A stretch of 64,000 nt of DNA, taken from the NCBI RefSeq assembly GCF_030272615.1, contig NC_081407.1:148117744-148181743 (forward strand), given 5' to 3'. The position numbers and the translations under genes were made by a program. A model generated the notes under the pieces. The model worked only from the letters and a program-made list of their open reading frames with translations. It was not told the origin of the DNA and searched no databases. Positions 33,151 to 44,455 of this stretch are shown one piece after another. Positions within the stretch are counted from its first letter, which is position 1, and each line of letters begins with the position of its first letter. The stretch comes from Cryptomeria japonica. Its lineage: Eukaryota > Streptophyta > Pinopsida > Cupressales > Cupressaceae.

Positions 33151-33350
33151 TAAGTTTACAAGCATACATTATTATGTCTTCATAACCTATACCGGTTTTG
33201 TGAAACACAAAATAATGGTTTTAGTTTTACATAACCCGTACAGGTTTTGTGAAACACAAAATAATGGTTTTAGTTCTACATAACCCGTACGGGTTATTTA
33301 GAACTAAGAATAGTACTTTTTGTTTTTCAAAACCCGTGTGGGTTTTGGCT

Positions 33351-34165
33351 TGGTAAGAGGATTGGAAAATGACCCTAAGGCTTGTAAGCCCATTTCCTCC
33401 CCCCATTTTTGTCCCTTTACACATTTTTTAATCGTCCAACATGATTTCTCAACTTTGTTGTCATCAGGTTTACAAATGAGAAAGTGGGTATCTCTAAAAT
33501 TACCAGCATAATCTCACACATCTTCTCAGTTTTCTGACCATATAAATTTTTCTATTTTTGGACAACATTAGCATACTAAACTTTAATTTTCTTTATCAGT
33601 GCCTTGACAGTCCTCATAGACATATGTCTACCATTTTTTTAATAACTTTTGATATATTTGCCCAAATTAAAAATAAATTACATATTATTGTTCTACACTA
33701 GATTCTATACACTTTTTTTTTTTTAAGTTTTCTTTTTGTTTTTTTGATGCAAGTTATGCCCAGCACACGAACAGATACCAAATTTTTAGGATACGGTCAC
33801 TTCAAATAATCATAAAAAAAATACTCAACGGAAAATTATAAAAAAATACACAACTTCTAGATCTCACTCTTACCTATCATCCTACCAAAGGGTTTTTCAA
33901 AATACTAAATCTAACTATATATTTTGTGCATCGCTCAAAAATAGCTATGTTATGTTTTTCTAAAAAAATCAGGAACGGTTTTTCATGCGTGAAAGGTTTG
34001 ACCCTTTTCATCTTATCCAATTTAAAAAAAATAGTAGTTTAGAAACTAGATTCAGAGTACTACAATTCTCATTCTTTTCTCAACTCCTAGTTTTGAGTGC
34101 ATGACCTTCAAATATCTCTTTGAAGTTCAAGTTTACCTGTTTTAAGAAAAAAAAAAAAAAAAAGT
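33351..34165. other. DNA-T right-end stretch, no gene
   Basis: AT-rich sequence with homopolymers (T10 near 33715, A19 near 34147). I see no frame with motifs. The left end has only about 60 bases between terminus and palindromes, so this 0.8-kb stretch may be a further insertion. Confidence 0.4.
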
Positions 34166-34169
34166 GTCC

Positions 34170-34208
34170 ACTTATACCCCCCTTTTTTGTTCACCATTTT
34201 GGTGTACT
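34170..34208 (-). repeat. DNA-T right terminal inverted repeat
   Basis: Read on the minus strand it starts AGTACACCAAAATGGTGAACA and corresponds to the left end at 16105. The TATG flank follows at 34209-34212. Confidence 0.65.
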
Positions 34209-34212
34209 TATG

Positions 34213-35250
34213 CTTATTGTTACCTCTTTTTACTAGTACCCGGTTTAGAGTGTATACAGTAGTACTGACCGCTTCTCTCCAAAAAATTTCGGATACATCA
34301 CCCTGCAATAATATGGTTCTTGCAGCTTCAACTATTCTTTTGTTCATCCTTTCTGCTATGCCATTCTATTGTGCTGTCCTCAAAGTTGACATCTATCTCT
34401 TTATACATTGTTCATCACAATACTTAACAAATTCATCAAATGTAAATTCACCTCCTCAATCTGATCTTAAAGACTTCAAGTTCTTACCAGTTTCCTTCTC
34501 AACCAAAGCTTTAAATGATTTAAATTTATTAAATGCTTCTGATTTGTCTCTCAAAAATGTTACCCACATAATTTTATATTAGTCATCGGTGAATATCATG
34601 AAATACCTATCACCTTAATAACTCTTTGTTCTCATAGGGCCATAGAGATCATTATGTACCAAATCTGAAACATTCTCTAAAATACCATTCTTGCTCTTGA
34701 AAGAAATAGAGGTCATCCTACCGATTTGACAATCTTTGCATATCACACTATCTGGTTTGACAAGTTGGGGTAATCCTCTTACAACACTTGACTTGCTTAT
34801 CTTAACCAAATTATCATAATTGACATGAAAACATCTTTTATGCCATAACCAGTTGTCTTCCATTCTTGCAACCAGACAATTATTAATATTACTATTCAAA
34901 TGGAATAAGTTACCTCTAGTTTGCTTCCCGATAGCAATCAGTTCACCATTACCTCCAAGAATTCTACAGACTCCACTCTTAAACTCAAGCAAATAACCTT
35001 TATCATTGAGCTGACCAGCACTTAAAATATTATGCTTAAGACCATCAACCCAAAATACATCATCAACATTACTCTTTCCATTTAGAGAGATTGAACCTTT
35101 ACCTTTCACCATGCAAGAAGAGTTGTTTCAAAATCTAACAACACCTCCATCAAATTCATTAAGGGTTATGAACTTACTTTTATCTCTGATCATGTGGTGT
35201 GATAAGACGCTGTCTATAATTCACTCATCACTATTCTCCATATGAGATAT
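34213..35250 (-). pseudogene. SIRE-A protease end, GAG-pre-integrase and integrase N-terminal half
   Basis: On the minus strand from the SIRE-B junction come a protease remnant (IDSVLSHHM where the family has DSGCSHHM, so the active-site Gly is lost), KGKGSISLNGK, ILSAGQL and GNLFHLNSN. The zinc-binding H...H...C...C region of integrase follows (WLWHKRCFHVN, ICKDCQIGR), then DLVHNDLYGP, a stop at 34615, LRSD, GGEF and an IFWREAVSTTVYTLNRV block. Coding stops where DNA-T begins and resumes at 16096. Several stops show that the copy is inactive. Confidence 0.88.
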
Positions 35251-36346
35251 TGTTGGTATTATGGATGTGTTGCATTGGTTTTGTCATTGATGTCAACACT
35301 TATCCTTCTGGAGATCTTTGGTTATGTTGAACTAGCACATTATGTTCACCGGCAAGTTTAGTGACTTACGCACAGTCACCGGTATATCACTCACCGGTAG
35401 GTTATATTGTACATCGGCACTGAGGATGACTTGTTATCATCTGGACATCACTTGGTTATGTCGAAGACATGGTTTGGACACTTGGTTTTGGTATTTTGGT
35501 TATTGGTCTAATCGGGTTGACATATTTGTTGTTACCGGCAAATCGATCTAGGTTATGGACTGGAATGCATTATCTATTATAGATCAGCATGATGCGTTAT
35601 GGAGATGATTTAATTAATTGGACACTATTGTAAATGTATTGAGCTGACATGATGCATCGCATCTTGACTTATTTGTAATTGGTTTATTGTAATATTCTTG
35701 GTAAAGCTGACCTACACATTTGGTCTTAGGTTTTGGTATATATGTAAGATCTCATTTGTGAGATGATGAAATGGGTAGAAGGATGATAACAGTATATGGT
35801 ATATGGTTTTGTAACATGGTATGTGTGAATATTGAAGATCATATGAGAACACCATAGAGAAGGTTTAAGAAAGGTTTGAAGGTGATTATCAGAGCTTAAC
35901 CGGTACTGAATCCAACATTGGAGATGCTACTTTGAGCAGTACATTATCATTCGATTTAACCATCCAATTGTAGTCAGTGTGATTCCTATTTTTGTGATTG
36001 AGTAGTGAGCTCTAGGCGGTTGGCCTTTCTGCATGTGCAGACCCCATTTGTATACACATACTATCTATAGTAGTATCATCTGATTATGGGTAAGGTTTCC
36101 CACTGTGGTTTTTTCCCTTAAAGGGTTTCCACGTACAAATCTCTGTGTTATGTGTTGTGGATGTTGTTTCTCTTTCTGTTTTATGCATTGAGTTTCACCG
36201 GTATTAATATTGACTGCTAATCTGTCAACCGACATTAAGTTTAGTTTACCAGTATTAAGTATTAAGTTTGATTAAGTTAAATTTGGGTTGAAATTAATAG
36301 ACAACTAATTCACCTCTCCCCTCTCGATTGCCTCTGGGTCCTAACA
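35251..36346 (+). repeat. SIRE-B 5' LTR
   Basis: A 1096-bp LTR. A likely TATA box (ggtatatatgtaag) is at 35735-35748, the R/U5 hairpin at 36086-36103 and the C-rich U5 edge (aattcacctctcccctctc) at 36307-36325. Confidence 0.95.
35735..35748 (+). promoter_or_regulatory. Probable TATA box of the SIRE-B LTR
   Basis: ggtatatatgtaag is conserved in the 3' LTR near 41401. It lies about 490 bases after the LTR start, a reasonable place for the U3 promoter. Confidence 0.45.
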
Positions 36347-36348
36347 AT

Positions 36349-36360
36349 TGGTATCAGAGC
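36349..36360 (+). promoter_or_regulatory. SIRE-B primer binding site
   Basis: TGGTATCAGAGC, complementary to initiator-Met tRNA, two bases after the LTR end at 36346. Confidence 0.95.
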
Positions 36361-36402
36361 TAAGTCCTCTTTTGCAAAATTTTAACAGCTTGAGGAGATT
36401 CT

Positions 36403-37434
36403 ATGGCAACAAACTTTTTCAGGAAGGACAGTCCAAAACTTGATGGAAATAACTATGGTATATGGAAGATTAGAATGGAGACACACATAAATTGCATTGG
36501 AAGAGACATATGGGATGTTACAATGAATGGCTATGTTGGTCCTACACAAAATCAACCTAATCCACCAACATTGGGTAAGGATCAAGAGAATGATTACAAA
36601 GCAAGAGAAATACTCTTGAGCTCCTTGTTAGATCAGCGAATCATGGGATTATCAGACCGATCTACTACTAAAACTATTTGGAATAAATTGGAAACATTGA
36701 ATGAAGGAGATACCACTATCAAAATTGCAAAACTGGAATGCTTCCGCGTCAGGTATGAAAATCTAAAAATGGAAGAAGATGAAAGATTTTTTGCTTTTAT
36801 GGAAAGCGTTAATGAAATTGTTTTGGGAATACAATGTTGTGGAGGATCCTTGAGTGAAGATGAAATTGTTTCTAAAGTTTTAAGAGCATTTCCACCGATA
36901 TACAAAATGAAAGTAACTGCTATTAATGAGTTGAGAACTATGCCTAATACATCAGAATCTAGAGATACCTTGGTTGGAAAACTTTCAGCATTTGAGCTTG
37001 AGGAATTTGGTCTTGTTGCTACAATTAAGATAGATTTAGCCTTCAAAGCATCATCATCTACAACATCATCATCAACATCTGACAAATTTAATTGGAAAGA
37101 ACTTTATGCAAGAGAACTTGAAGATATCAGAAAGGAAAATGAAGAACTTGAAGAACTTGAAGCACTATTTGCAAGGAAAATGCCTAAAGGTCCCATTGGA
37201 AGTAAGTATGAAGGTAAAGCACCATTTAAATGTTTTAACTACAATAAAGTTGTTCATATGGCATCTAGATGTCCTGATAGACATGCGAGATTGAGAGAAG
37301 AAGCTAAAAGGACATATAAGCCTAACCCTGAATATCAGAGATATAGATTTAAGAAGAATAGAGACAAATCATGTTACTATGCTGATGAAGGAGTTACTGA
37401 TGATTCTGATGAAGAACCGATAGATAATGGATAG
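36403..37434 (+). CDS. SIRE-B gag
   Basis: A 343-residue frame beginning MATNFFRKDSPKLDGNNYGI, 42 bases after the primer site. The central part is the Copia gag core (LETLNEGDTTIKIAKLE, RYENLKMEEDERF, SEDEIVSKVLRAFPP). A single nucleic-acid-binding knuckle is degenerate: CFNYNKVVHMASRC lacks the second Cys and the conserved Gly. The frame ends in TAG at 37432. Protease follows immediately in the same frame, so the stop may be a mutation in a gag-pol fusion. Gag normally forms the particle that packages element RNA in the cytoplasm. Confidence 0.9.
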   Translation: MATNFFRKDSPKLDGNNYGIWKIRMETHINCIGRDIWDVTMNGYVGPTQNQPNPPTLGKDQENDYKAREILLSSLLDQRIMGLSDRSTTKTIWNKLETLNEGDTTIKIAKLECFRVRYENLKMEEDERFFAFMESVNEIVLGIQCCGGSLSEDEIVSKVLRAFPPIYKMKVTAINELRTMPNTSESRDTLVGKLSAFELEEFGLVATIKIDLAFKASSSTTSSSTSDKFNWKELYARELEDIRKENEELEELEALFARKMPKGPIGSKYEGKAPFKCFNYNKVVHMASRCPDRHARLREEAKRTYKPNPEYQRYRFKKNRDKSCYYADEGVTDDSDEEPIDNG

Positions 37435-38903
37435 GATTTTGTTGCAATAAAAGAAGATCAATTGACACGTACTATTCCACCATTAGAGCAGGCCCTGGCA
37501 GCTAAAATTGAAGAAAAGGATGAATGGATCATAGATTCCGGATGTTCACATCATATGACTGGCGATAAAAGTAAATTCTTATCTTTTTCAAGAATACAAT
37601 GGAGGTCTAGTAAGATTTGGGGATGATAAAGCTTGTTTAATCAAAGGAAAAGGCACTATATCTTTAGATGGTAAGTACAATACTGACAACGTTTATTATG
37701 TTGAAGGTTTGAAGCATAATCTTTTGAGTGTTGGTCAATTAGTTGAAAAGGGATTTTAGTTACAGTTCAAGAATGGTAAATGCAAAATCATGAATAGAAC
37801 TGGTTTGGAGATTGCAACCGGTTAATCAGACCAGAGGTAATATCTTTCATTTGAATAACAATGAAAAGACATGCTTGATTGCACATATTGATGAAAGTTG
37901 GTTATGGCATAAAAGAATTTGTCATGTGAATTTTGATTGCATTATAAAGATCAGTTCATCTAAGGAAGTAAGGGATTTACCTAAGATTGTGAAACCTCAT
38001 AATCCGGTATGTAAGGAATGTCAAATGGGAAAACAAGTTAGAATAACTTTTAAGAGTATTTCTGAGAAATCTTATAATGTTCTTGATTTAATCCATATTG
38101 ACTTGTGTGGACCGGCTAGAACAAGAAGTCTATAGGGAGATAGATACTTTATGCTAATCATTGATGATTATTCTAGAATGTGTTGGGTTACTTTTCTCAG
38201 GGAGAAATCAGAAGCTTTTGGGAAATTCAAACTATTGAAGGAAATGGTAGAGAATGAAACCAGTAAGAAAATCAAATGTTTAAGATCAGATCAAGGAGGA
38301 GAATTCACATCTAAGGAGTTTAATACGTTTTGTGAAGTGAATGGAATTAGAAGACAACTATCAGTACCCCAGACACCTCAGCAAAATGGAGTTGTGGAAA
38401 GGAAGAACAAAACTATTCTAGATGCAGCTAAAAGTATGATATTAGAAGAAAATCTACCTCATGTGTACTGGAGATTAGTGAATACAATGGTTTACACTTT
38501 TAACATAGTTCACATCAAAGGTGAAACCAATAAGACCCCTTATGAACTATGGTTTGGTAATACTCCTACTCTTAAATATTTTAGAATATTTGGAAGTAAA
38601 TGCTATATTAGGATAGATGAGTATATTGGTAAATTTGATCCTAGAAGTGATGAAGGAATATTTCTTGGTTATTCATCTAATACCAAGGCATATAGATGTT
38701 TTAATAAAAGATTTTAGAAAATCATTGAGAGTGCAAATGTGAAGATAGATGAACAATTTAGAGGAAATTCAAGGTCTATGGATTCTGAACCGACAGTTGA
38801 GATGATCATAAATGAACCTATACAGAGTGCACCGATACAGAATGTGGATCCAGTCACACCGGCATCATCAGAGAATTCCACAGTGATTGAAGAACAATAG
38901 CAA
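37435..38903 (+). pseudogene. SIRE-B protease and integrase, broken
   Basis: Protease has the intact motif WIIDSGCSHHMTGDKSKF. A one-base shift near 37585 follows, and then GDDKACLIKGKGTISLDGK in another frame. Further on are HNLLSVGQL, a stop near 37757, GNIFHLNN, the integrase zinc region (WLWHKRICHVN, CKECQMGK), DLCGPARTR, a stop at 38133 and LIIDDYSRMCWVTF with the first catalytic Asp. The second Asp and the Glu are retained in RSDQGGEF and QQNGVVERKNKT. A stop follows after NKRF at 38715. The catalytic triad survives, but the reading frame does not. Confidence 0.9.
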
Positions 38904-40553
38904 GTGAACACACACGGGTATGTAAGACTAAATCACTCTGAAAGTCAGATAATTGGGAATAAGTATCAAGGTGTTATGACAAGAGGAAGACTGACAAATG
39001 AAGAGGTATGTTTAATTTCTCAAATTGAACCAACATCTGTTATTGAGGCATGTGAAGATAAACATTGGATTAAAGCTATAGAAGATGAATTAGAACAAAT
39101 TGAAAAGAAGAATATATGGACATTACTTCCCCGGCCTAAAGACAAAAATGTAATTGGAACTAAATGGGTATTTAGAAATAAACTTAATGAAGATGGTAAG
39201 GTAATCAGAAACAAAGCAAGATTAGTGTGTAAAGGATATTCACAAAAAGAGGGAATTGATTACAATGAAACCTTTGCACCGGTAGCTAGAGTTGAGGCAG
39301 TCAGATTATTTCTTGCATTTGCAGCTGACAAGAATTATAAAGTATATCAAATGGATGTAAAATGTGCATTTCTGAATGGTGATCTTGAAGAGGAAGTTTA
39401 CATTGAACAATCTGATGGATTTTAATTGACAAATGATAAAGATATGGTTTGTAGATTAAGGAAAGCTTTGTATGGATTGAAGTAAGCTCCTAGAGCTTGG
39501 TATGCTAGATTGGACAAATATCTTTTGAATCTTGGTTACATTAAAGGTAATGCTGACAGCAACTTATATTTCAAGGTGACTAATGAAGACATCCTGGTTA
39601 TTGAAGTTTTTTTTGATGATATCATTTTTGGAGGAGAAGATGTATTATGTAAAGACTTTGTTAATAAGATGCAGGAAGAATTTGAAATGTCTATGATTGG
39701 GAAGATACAATTATTTTTAGGATTGTAGATTTCACAGGCTGATAAAGGTATATTTATATGTCAAACAAAGTACTTGAAAGAACTATTGAAGAAATTTGGT
39801 ATGGAAAATTCTAAACTGGTAAGTACTCCTATGACTACAACTGATAAATTGACATTGAAGGATGATTCAACTCCTGTTAATCCGACAAGATATAAATCTA
39901 TGATTGGAGGTTTACTATATTTGACACAAACAAGACGTAATATAATGAATGTAGTATGTATTGTTTAGAGTAATCCTAAAGAAAATCATGAATCGGCAGT
40001 GAAAAGGATTTTCTGGTATCTACAAGGCACAACAAATCTTGGTTTATGGTATCCTAAAGCTAAAAAATTTGATTTATGTGCATACACCGATGCAAATTGG
40101 GTAGGAGATGTAGATGATAGAAAGAGCACCACAGGCGAGGCATTCTTTCTTGGTAGCAGATTGATTTCATGGTTGAGCAAGAAACAGAGTTGTACATCAT
40201 TATCAACAGCAAAATCAGAATATGTTGCAGCAACAACTAATTGTACTCAGGTATTATGGATTAAATAAATGTTCAAGGACGTAAAGGTAAAATGAAAAGA
40301 ACCTATAATCATTTACTGTGATAATTCAGTAGCAATTGATATATCTAATAATCCAGTATTTCACTCTAAGACTAAACATGTTTCTATCAAATATAATTTT
40401 CTGAAAGAGAATGTTGAAGCAAAATAAGTGAGATTGGTTTATGTGAATACTAAAGAGCAGATTGCAGATAGCTTTACTAAGCCTTTGCCTAAGGAAACTT
40501 TTGAATATCTCAGAGAGTTGCTTGGGGTAATACCCTCATCGGTAGAGACTTAG
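38904..40553 (+). pseudogene. SIRE-B reverse transcriptase and RNase H, broken
   Basis: Motifs in order are [46 protein letters not shown], a TAA at 39423, LYGLK then TAA at 39483, APRAWYARL, the active site FFDDIIFGG (Val to Phe, both Asp kept), a TAG at 39727, then [13 protein letters not shown], a TAG at 39967, YTDANWVGDVDDRKST, LSTAKSEYVAA, a stop at 40266 and FTKPLPKETFEYL at the end. Several stops are TAG or TAA in place of Gln or Trp codons. The copy is inactive. Confidence 0.92.
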
Positions 40554-40619
40554 ACAGTTGATGATTGGCATCAAACTGGTAGAACTAACAGGTAAACCTT
40601 TTTCTGGCTTTGATGGAGG

Positions 40620-40918
40620 AGAGCTACTTCTCAAGGGGAGTAGTTGGTTAAAACAATTGGTTATTGTAATTGGTTTTATGAGTTGGTTGTATGTTCTAGT
40701 ATTTGTATTGCTTTGGCATTTGATGTCAAAGGGGGAGAGATATCTATGAAAAACATTATCTTATGGGGAGAGAGAGATTATTCTTTGGGGGAGAGATATA
40801 TACTCTGCATTTATTTTTGATCTATTCTGGAGATTGTTGGTTTTTGGTTTTTGGCATTCTGTTTTGGCACTTAGATGTTTTTCCATCTTTTGTTGCCATC
40901 AATACCAAAGGGGGAGAT
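40620..40918 (+). promoter_or_regulatory. SIRE-B multiple polypurine tracts
   Basis: Tracts occur at about 40632 (tcaaggggag), 40728 (tcaaagggggagaga), 40760, 40783 (tgggggagag) and 40905-40918 (aaagggggagat, next to the 3' LTR). Confidence 0.85.
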
Positions 40919-42017
40919 TGTTGGTATTATGGATGTGTTGCATTGGTTTTTTCATTGATGTCAACACTTATCCTTCTGGAGATCTTTGGTTATGTTGAAC
41001 CGGCACATTATGTTCACCGGCAAGTTCAGTGACTTATGCACAGTCACTGGTACATCACTCACCGATAGGTTATTGTACACTGGCACTGATAATGACTTGT
41101 TATCATCTGGAGATCACTTGGTAATGTCAAAGACATGGTTTGGACACTTGGTTTTTTTATTTTGGTTATTGGTCTAATCGGGTTGACATATTTGTTGTTA
41201 CTAGCAAATTGGTCTAAGTTATGGATCGACATGCATTATCTATTCCAAATCAGCATGGCACATTATGGAGATGATTTAATTAATTAGACATTTTTGTAAA
41301 TGTATTGAGCTGACATGATGCATCACGTCTTGACTTATTTGTAATTGGTTTATTGTAATATTCTTGGTAAAGCCGACCTACACATTTGGTCTTAGGTTTT
41401 GGTATATATGTAAGATCTCATTTATGAGATGATGAAATAGGTAGAAGAAAGATAATGGTATATGGTATATGGTTTTTTAACATGGTATGTGCGAATATTG
41501 AAGATCATATGAGCAAACCATATACAAGGTTCAAGGAAGGTTTGAAGCTGATTATCAAAGCTTAACTGGTACTGAATCTAGCATTGGAGATGCTACTTTG
41601 AGCAGTACATTATCATTGGATTTAAGCATCCAATTTTAGTTAGTGTGACTCCTATTTTTGTGATTGAGCAGTGAGCTCTAGGCAATTGGCCTTTCTACAT
41701 GTGCAGACCCCATTTGTATATACATACTATCTACAGTAGTATCATCTGATTGTGGGTAAGGTTTCCCACCATTGTTTTTCCCCTTAAAGGGTTTCAATGT
41801 ACAAATATTTGTGTTATGTGTTGTGGATGTTGTTTCTCTTTCCATTTTATGCATTGAGTTTCACCGGTATTAATATTGGCTGCTAATATGTCAATCGGCA
41901 TTAATTTTAGTTTACTGGTATTAAGTATTAAGTTTGATTAAGTTATATTTCGGTTGAAATTAGTAGACAACTGATTCACCCCCCCCCCCCCCTCTCAGTT
42001 GCCTCTGGGTCCTAATA
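40919..42017 (+). repeat. SIRE-B 3' LTR
   Basis: A 1099-bp LTR ending in CTAATA. The C-run near 41978-41992 is expanded to about 15 bases, longer than in the 5' LTR. Confidence 0.95.
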
Positions 42018-42022
42018 GATAC

Positions 42023-43051
42023 TAGTACCTTTTCATCTGATAGTTCCTCCTTCACAGCTACAAACACAATCTCTTCATTGTCATCTTCTTCTTCTAACTC
42101 ATCATCGGTCACTCCTTCATCTACTACAACATAACAATGTTTCTTGCCCTTTCCTTTGAATCTTCTAAACTTTTCTTTCTTATCAGTGTTAGGGCAGTTA
42201 GCAGTAATATGACCAATTTTATTACAAGAGAAACACTTCAAAGGTAGCTTTCCTTTATACTTACTAGTGTCTCTTGGAAATCGCTTTGCTAACAATGCTT
42301 CAAGTTCCATCACTTGATCTTCATTGTCTTCATTTCCTTGGTTACTTCCATGACTTGTCTTGCTCTCATGATTTTGACATGTATCTTTTCCTTTTCTAAC
42401 AGATGAACCGGTAACAGAAGCTTTAAAGGCAAATTCGGTAGATTTTGTCACACTAATGTCAAAACTATTTAATTCAAAAGTTGTAAGCTTACCAACCAAT
42501 GAATTAACAATTACCTTATCCTTTGAAAAAGATCTAAGTTATTGGATTGCCGATACTCTTATAGAATACTAAGGTTGAAGAGTTCTGAGTATCTTACTTA
42601 CTATTGTATCATCTTCTATTTTGCTTCCAGCACTCTTTATGCTGCCAACAACTTCTTTTATTCCCTAACCATACTGTCCAATATTCTCTCCTTCAAGAAT
42701 TTTCATGTCATCGAACTTTCCTCTCAAGCTTTCCTATTTGGCTCTTTGAACATGCTCATCTCCTCCATAGATTGTTTCTAACTTTTCCCAAACCTCACCT
42801 ATAGTTTCCAATCTTTGAACATCAATATATTCTGAATCAGATAAAGTACTTACAATAGCTTCCAGGGCTTACATGTTATCTTGTTGTTCTCTAAGTTTAT
42901 CTAGTGTCAAGGGAGTAGTGGTAGGAGCAACATATGTTGTTTCAACTTGCTTCCAATATTGTGCACCAAGACCTTTGATGTAGATCTTCATTCTATCTTT
43001 CCAAATCTTGTAGTTATCCTTGTTGAACTTGGAACCCTCTTTTGTCATCAT
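42023..43051 (-). pseudogene. SIRE-A gag
   Basis: The start is ATG at 43051 (MMTKEGSKFNKDNYKIWKDR). The first frame ends in TAA at 42871 or nearby. Further gag core follows with stops, then an open part from 42499: MVGKLTTFELNSFD, an acidic segment, an intact CCHC knuckle (CFSCNKIGHITANC) and the Asp/Glu-rich linker DEGVTDDELEEED. The frame is cut by SIRE-B at 42022, and the protease resumes at 35250. The last residues of the open frame, after VLVS, are encoded by the SIRE-B LTR and are not part of the gene. Confidence 0.88.
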
Positions 43052-43111
43052 CTTGAATTTCTCAAAATATTTTCCTCAAGCAGTTAGGCTTTTTGCACAT
43101 AGAGGACCAAA

Positions 43112-43123
43112 GCTCTGATACCA
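43112..43123 (-). promoter_or_regulatory. SIRE-A primer binding site
   Basis: Minus-strand TGGTATCAGAGC, two bases from the LTR edge at 43126. Confidence 0.93.
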
Positions 43124-44455
43124 ATTGTTAATCCTATGAGGATCCGGTTAGTACTGAGGGGGGGGTGAATCAGTATAAAAAATAATTCAAACTTTAACTC
43201 AAAATCAAACTTATCTCAAATCTGAAACCATTTAACAAATATCTCAACTTCTGTAATTAGATCTAATACCCTCTTTATCAGATTTGCTTAACACACTAAT
43301 CAAATAATTTACCAATACTTTCACCACCAAAGAAATAATATAAACTTGATCATTTACCAACTCATTAACCTTATCAATCAAATCAAAATCTTTCTCAAAC
43401 AACTTTGTATCAATACCGGTAACCTCTAATAAACTTCTGATAAAACATCATAACTGGTGTCTCAGAAACAATGCATGAAATAAAATTTTAACAAGAACAT
43501 CACATGAAAAACATTCCACACATGAACACCATAGTTTCTTAATGTGGAAACTCAAATAGGGAAAAACCATGGTGGGAGTTGGTACCCACAAGTATTTGTA
43601 CTCTTTCTAAGTATGACATGTTAGGAGCTTACAATACGCCTGGTTAGGAGAAAACCCTGTTAGGACTCACCTGGTTAGGGGATTTGCCTTGTAGCCTAGT
43701 TAGGAGCTTGATGATCTATTAGGATCAACCTCATGAGAGGATTTAACACTCTTTTGAGATTTTCTCTATTAGGGGACTTAAATGTTTAAGGTTTGTTAGG
43801 ACCTACCCGGTTAAGGGATTTAACCTGCTGCAACTGTTAGGGAACAATAGTGAAAGAATGATCTGTTACTTGCACTTCTCTACTTGCTTGATCAGATCCA
43901 GTTATACATGACACTGTGCAACTCTCAGGCAGATCTCATACTTCACTTGGATGGCTTAACACATTCTCTAAGACCACTGACACACTAAACATCAACTGTG
44001 TCATCCTAAATAGCTATCTCAACTAGGTCGGCCACAAAACCCTAATTACACCATGAATTTACAATTCAAATTATAAGAGATCATCATATATTGTTATACA
44101 AATCATTACAACAAATTATAATGCAATATCAACTATTGGTTGATCATAACCCATCACAAAAATCAACTGTTGGTTGATCATAACCCATCACAGAAATCTG
44201 ATCTATATCCTCAAAACTCTCTACTAAGCATTTCACTTATTCCCAAGAAAATCTTCTTTGAATCGCACCAAAACAACATTTAAATCTTTCACGCAGGTTG
44301 TGTCATGTTACCAACTTCATGTAGACTCGCCATCGATCACCGTCATAATAGAAATCATTACCAGTTTGATAATTTCTTCACCGGTCCTTAAACCCTACTA
44401 AAACCTTAGCAAAAATTCATCTAAAATTTGAAACACACTTTCCGGTAATCTCCAC

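Larger units (their letters stand above)
32540..33350. repeat. DNA-T right subterminal palindromes
   Basis: Units of the form CATAACCCGTAC(G/A)GGTTATG or AAAACCCGTGTGGGTTTT occur at about 32552, 32603, 33181, 33230, 33279 and 33330. The three at 33181-33300 are spaced 49 bp apart in a tandem repeat. They match the left-end palindromes at 16163 onward and probably formed the transposase-binding region. Confidence 0.65.
16101..34208. mobile_element. DNA-T: large two-gene DNA transposon with nested insertions
   Basis: SIRE-A integrase is interrupted between 16096 and 34213. The two junctions carry an inverted repeat: AAGTGCACCAAGATGGTGAAC at left, and AAGTACACCAAAATGGTGAAC when the right end is read on the minus strand. 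TATG flanks both ends (16097-16100, 34209-34212), consistent with a 4-bp target duplication. Alternatively CATA belongs to the terminal repeat and the duplication is lost. Inside are gene A, a tandem array, transposase-like gene B and palindromic subterminal repeats. Removing NA-2 and the solo LTR leaves about 10.9 kb. The superfamily is not identified. Confidence 0.72.
35251..42017 (+). mobile_element. SIRE-B: complete Sirevirus-like Copia element, inactive
   Basis: LTRs lie at 35251-36346 (1096 bp) and 40919-42017 (1099 bp), starting TGTTGGTATTATGG. Target duplication is GATAT/GATAC (35246-35250, 42018-42022). The 5' LTR ends CTAACA next to the primer site; the 3' LTR ends CTAATA, a C-to-T change at the terminus. 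About 17 substitutions and one small indel separate the first 260 bases of the LTRs by eye, roughly 6.5%. Gag and pol are present in order but carry several stops and a frameshift. It is inserted opposite to SIRE-A, between its gag and protease. Confidence 0.96.

Noticed and set aside
36349-36360. tRNA-like sequence TGGTATCAGAGC and its complements
   Set aside because: Only the 12-base primer site occurs, always beside an LTR edge. No tRNA arms surround it.
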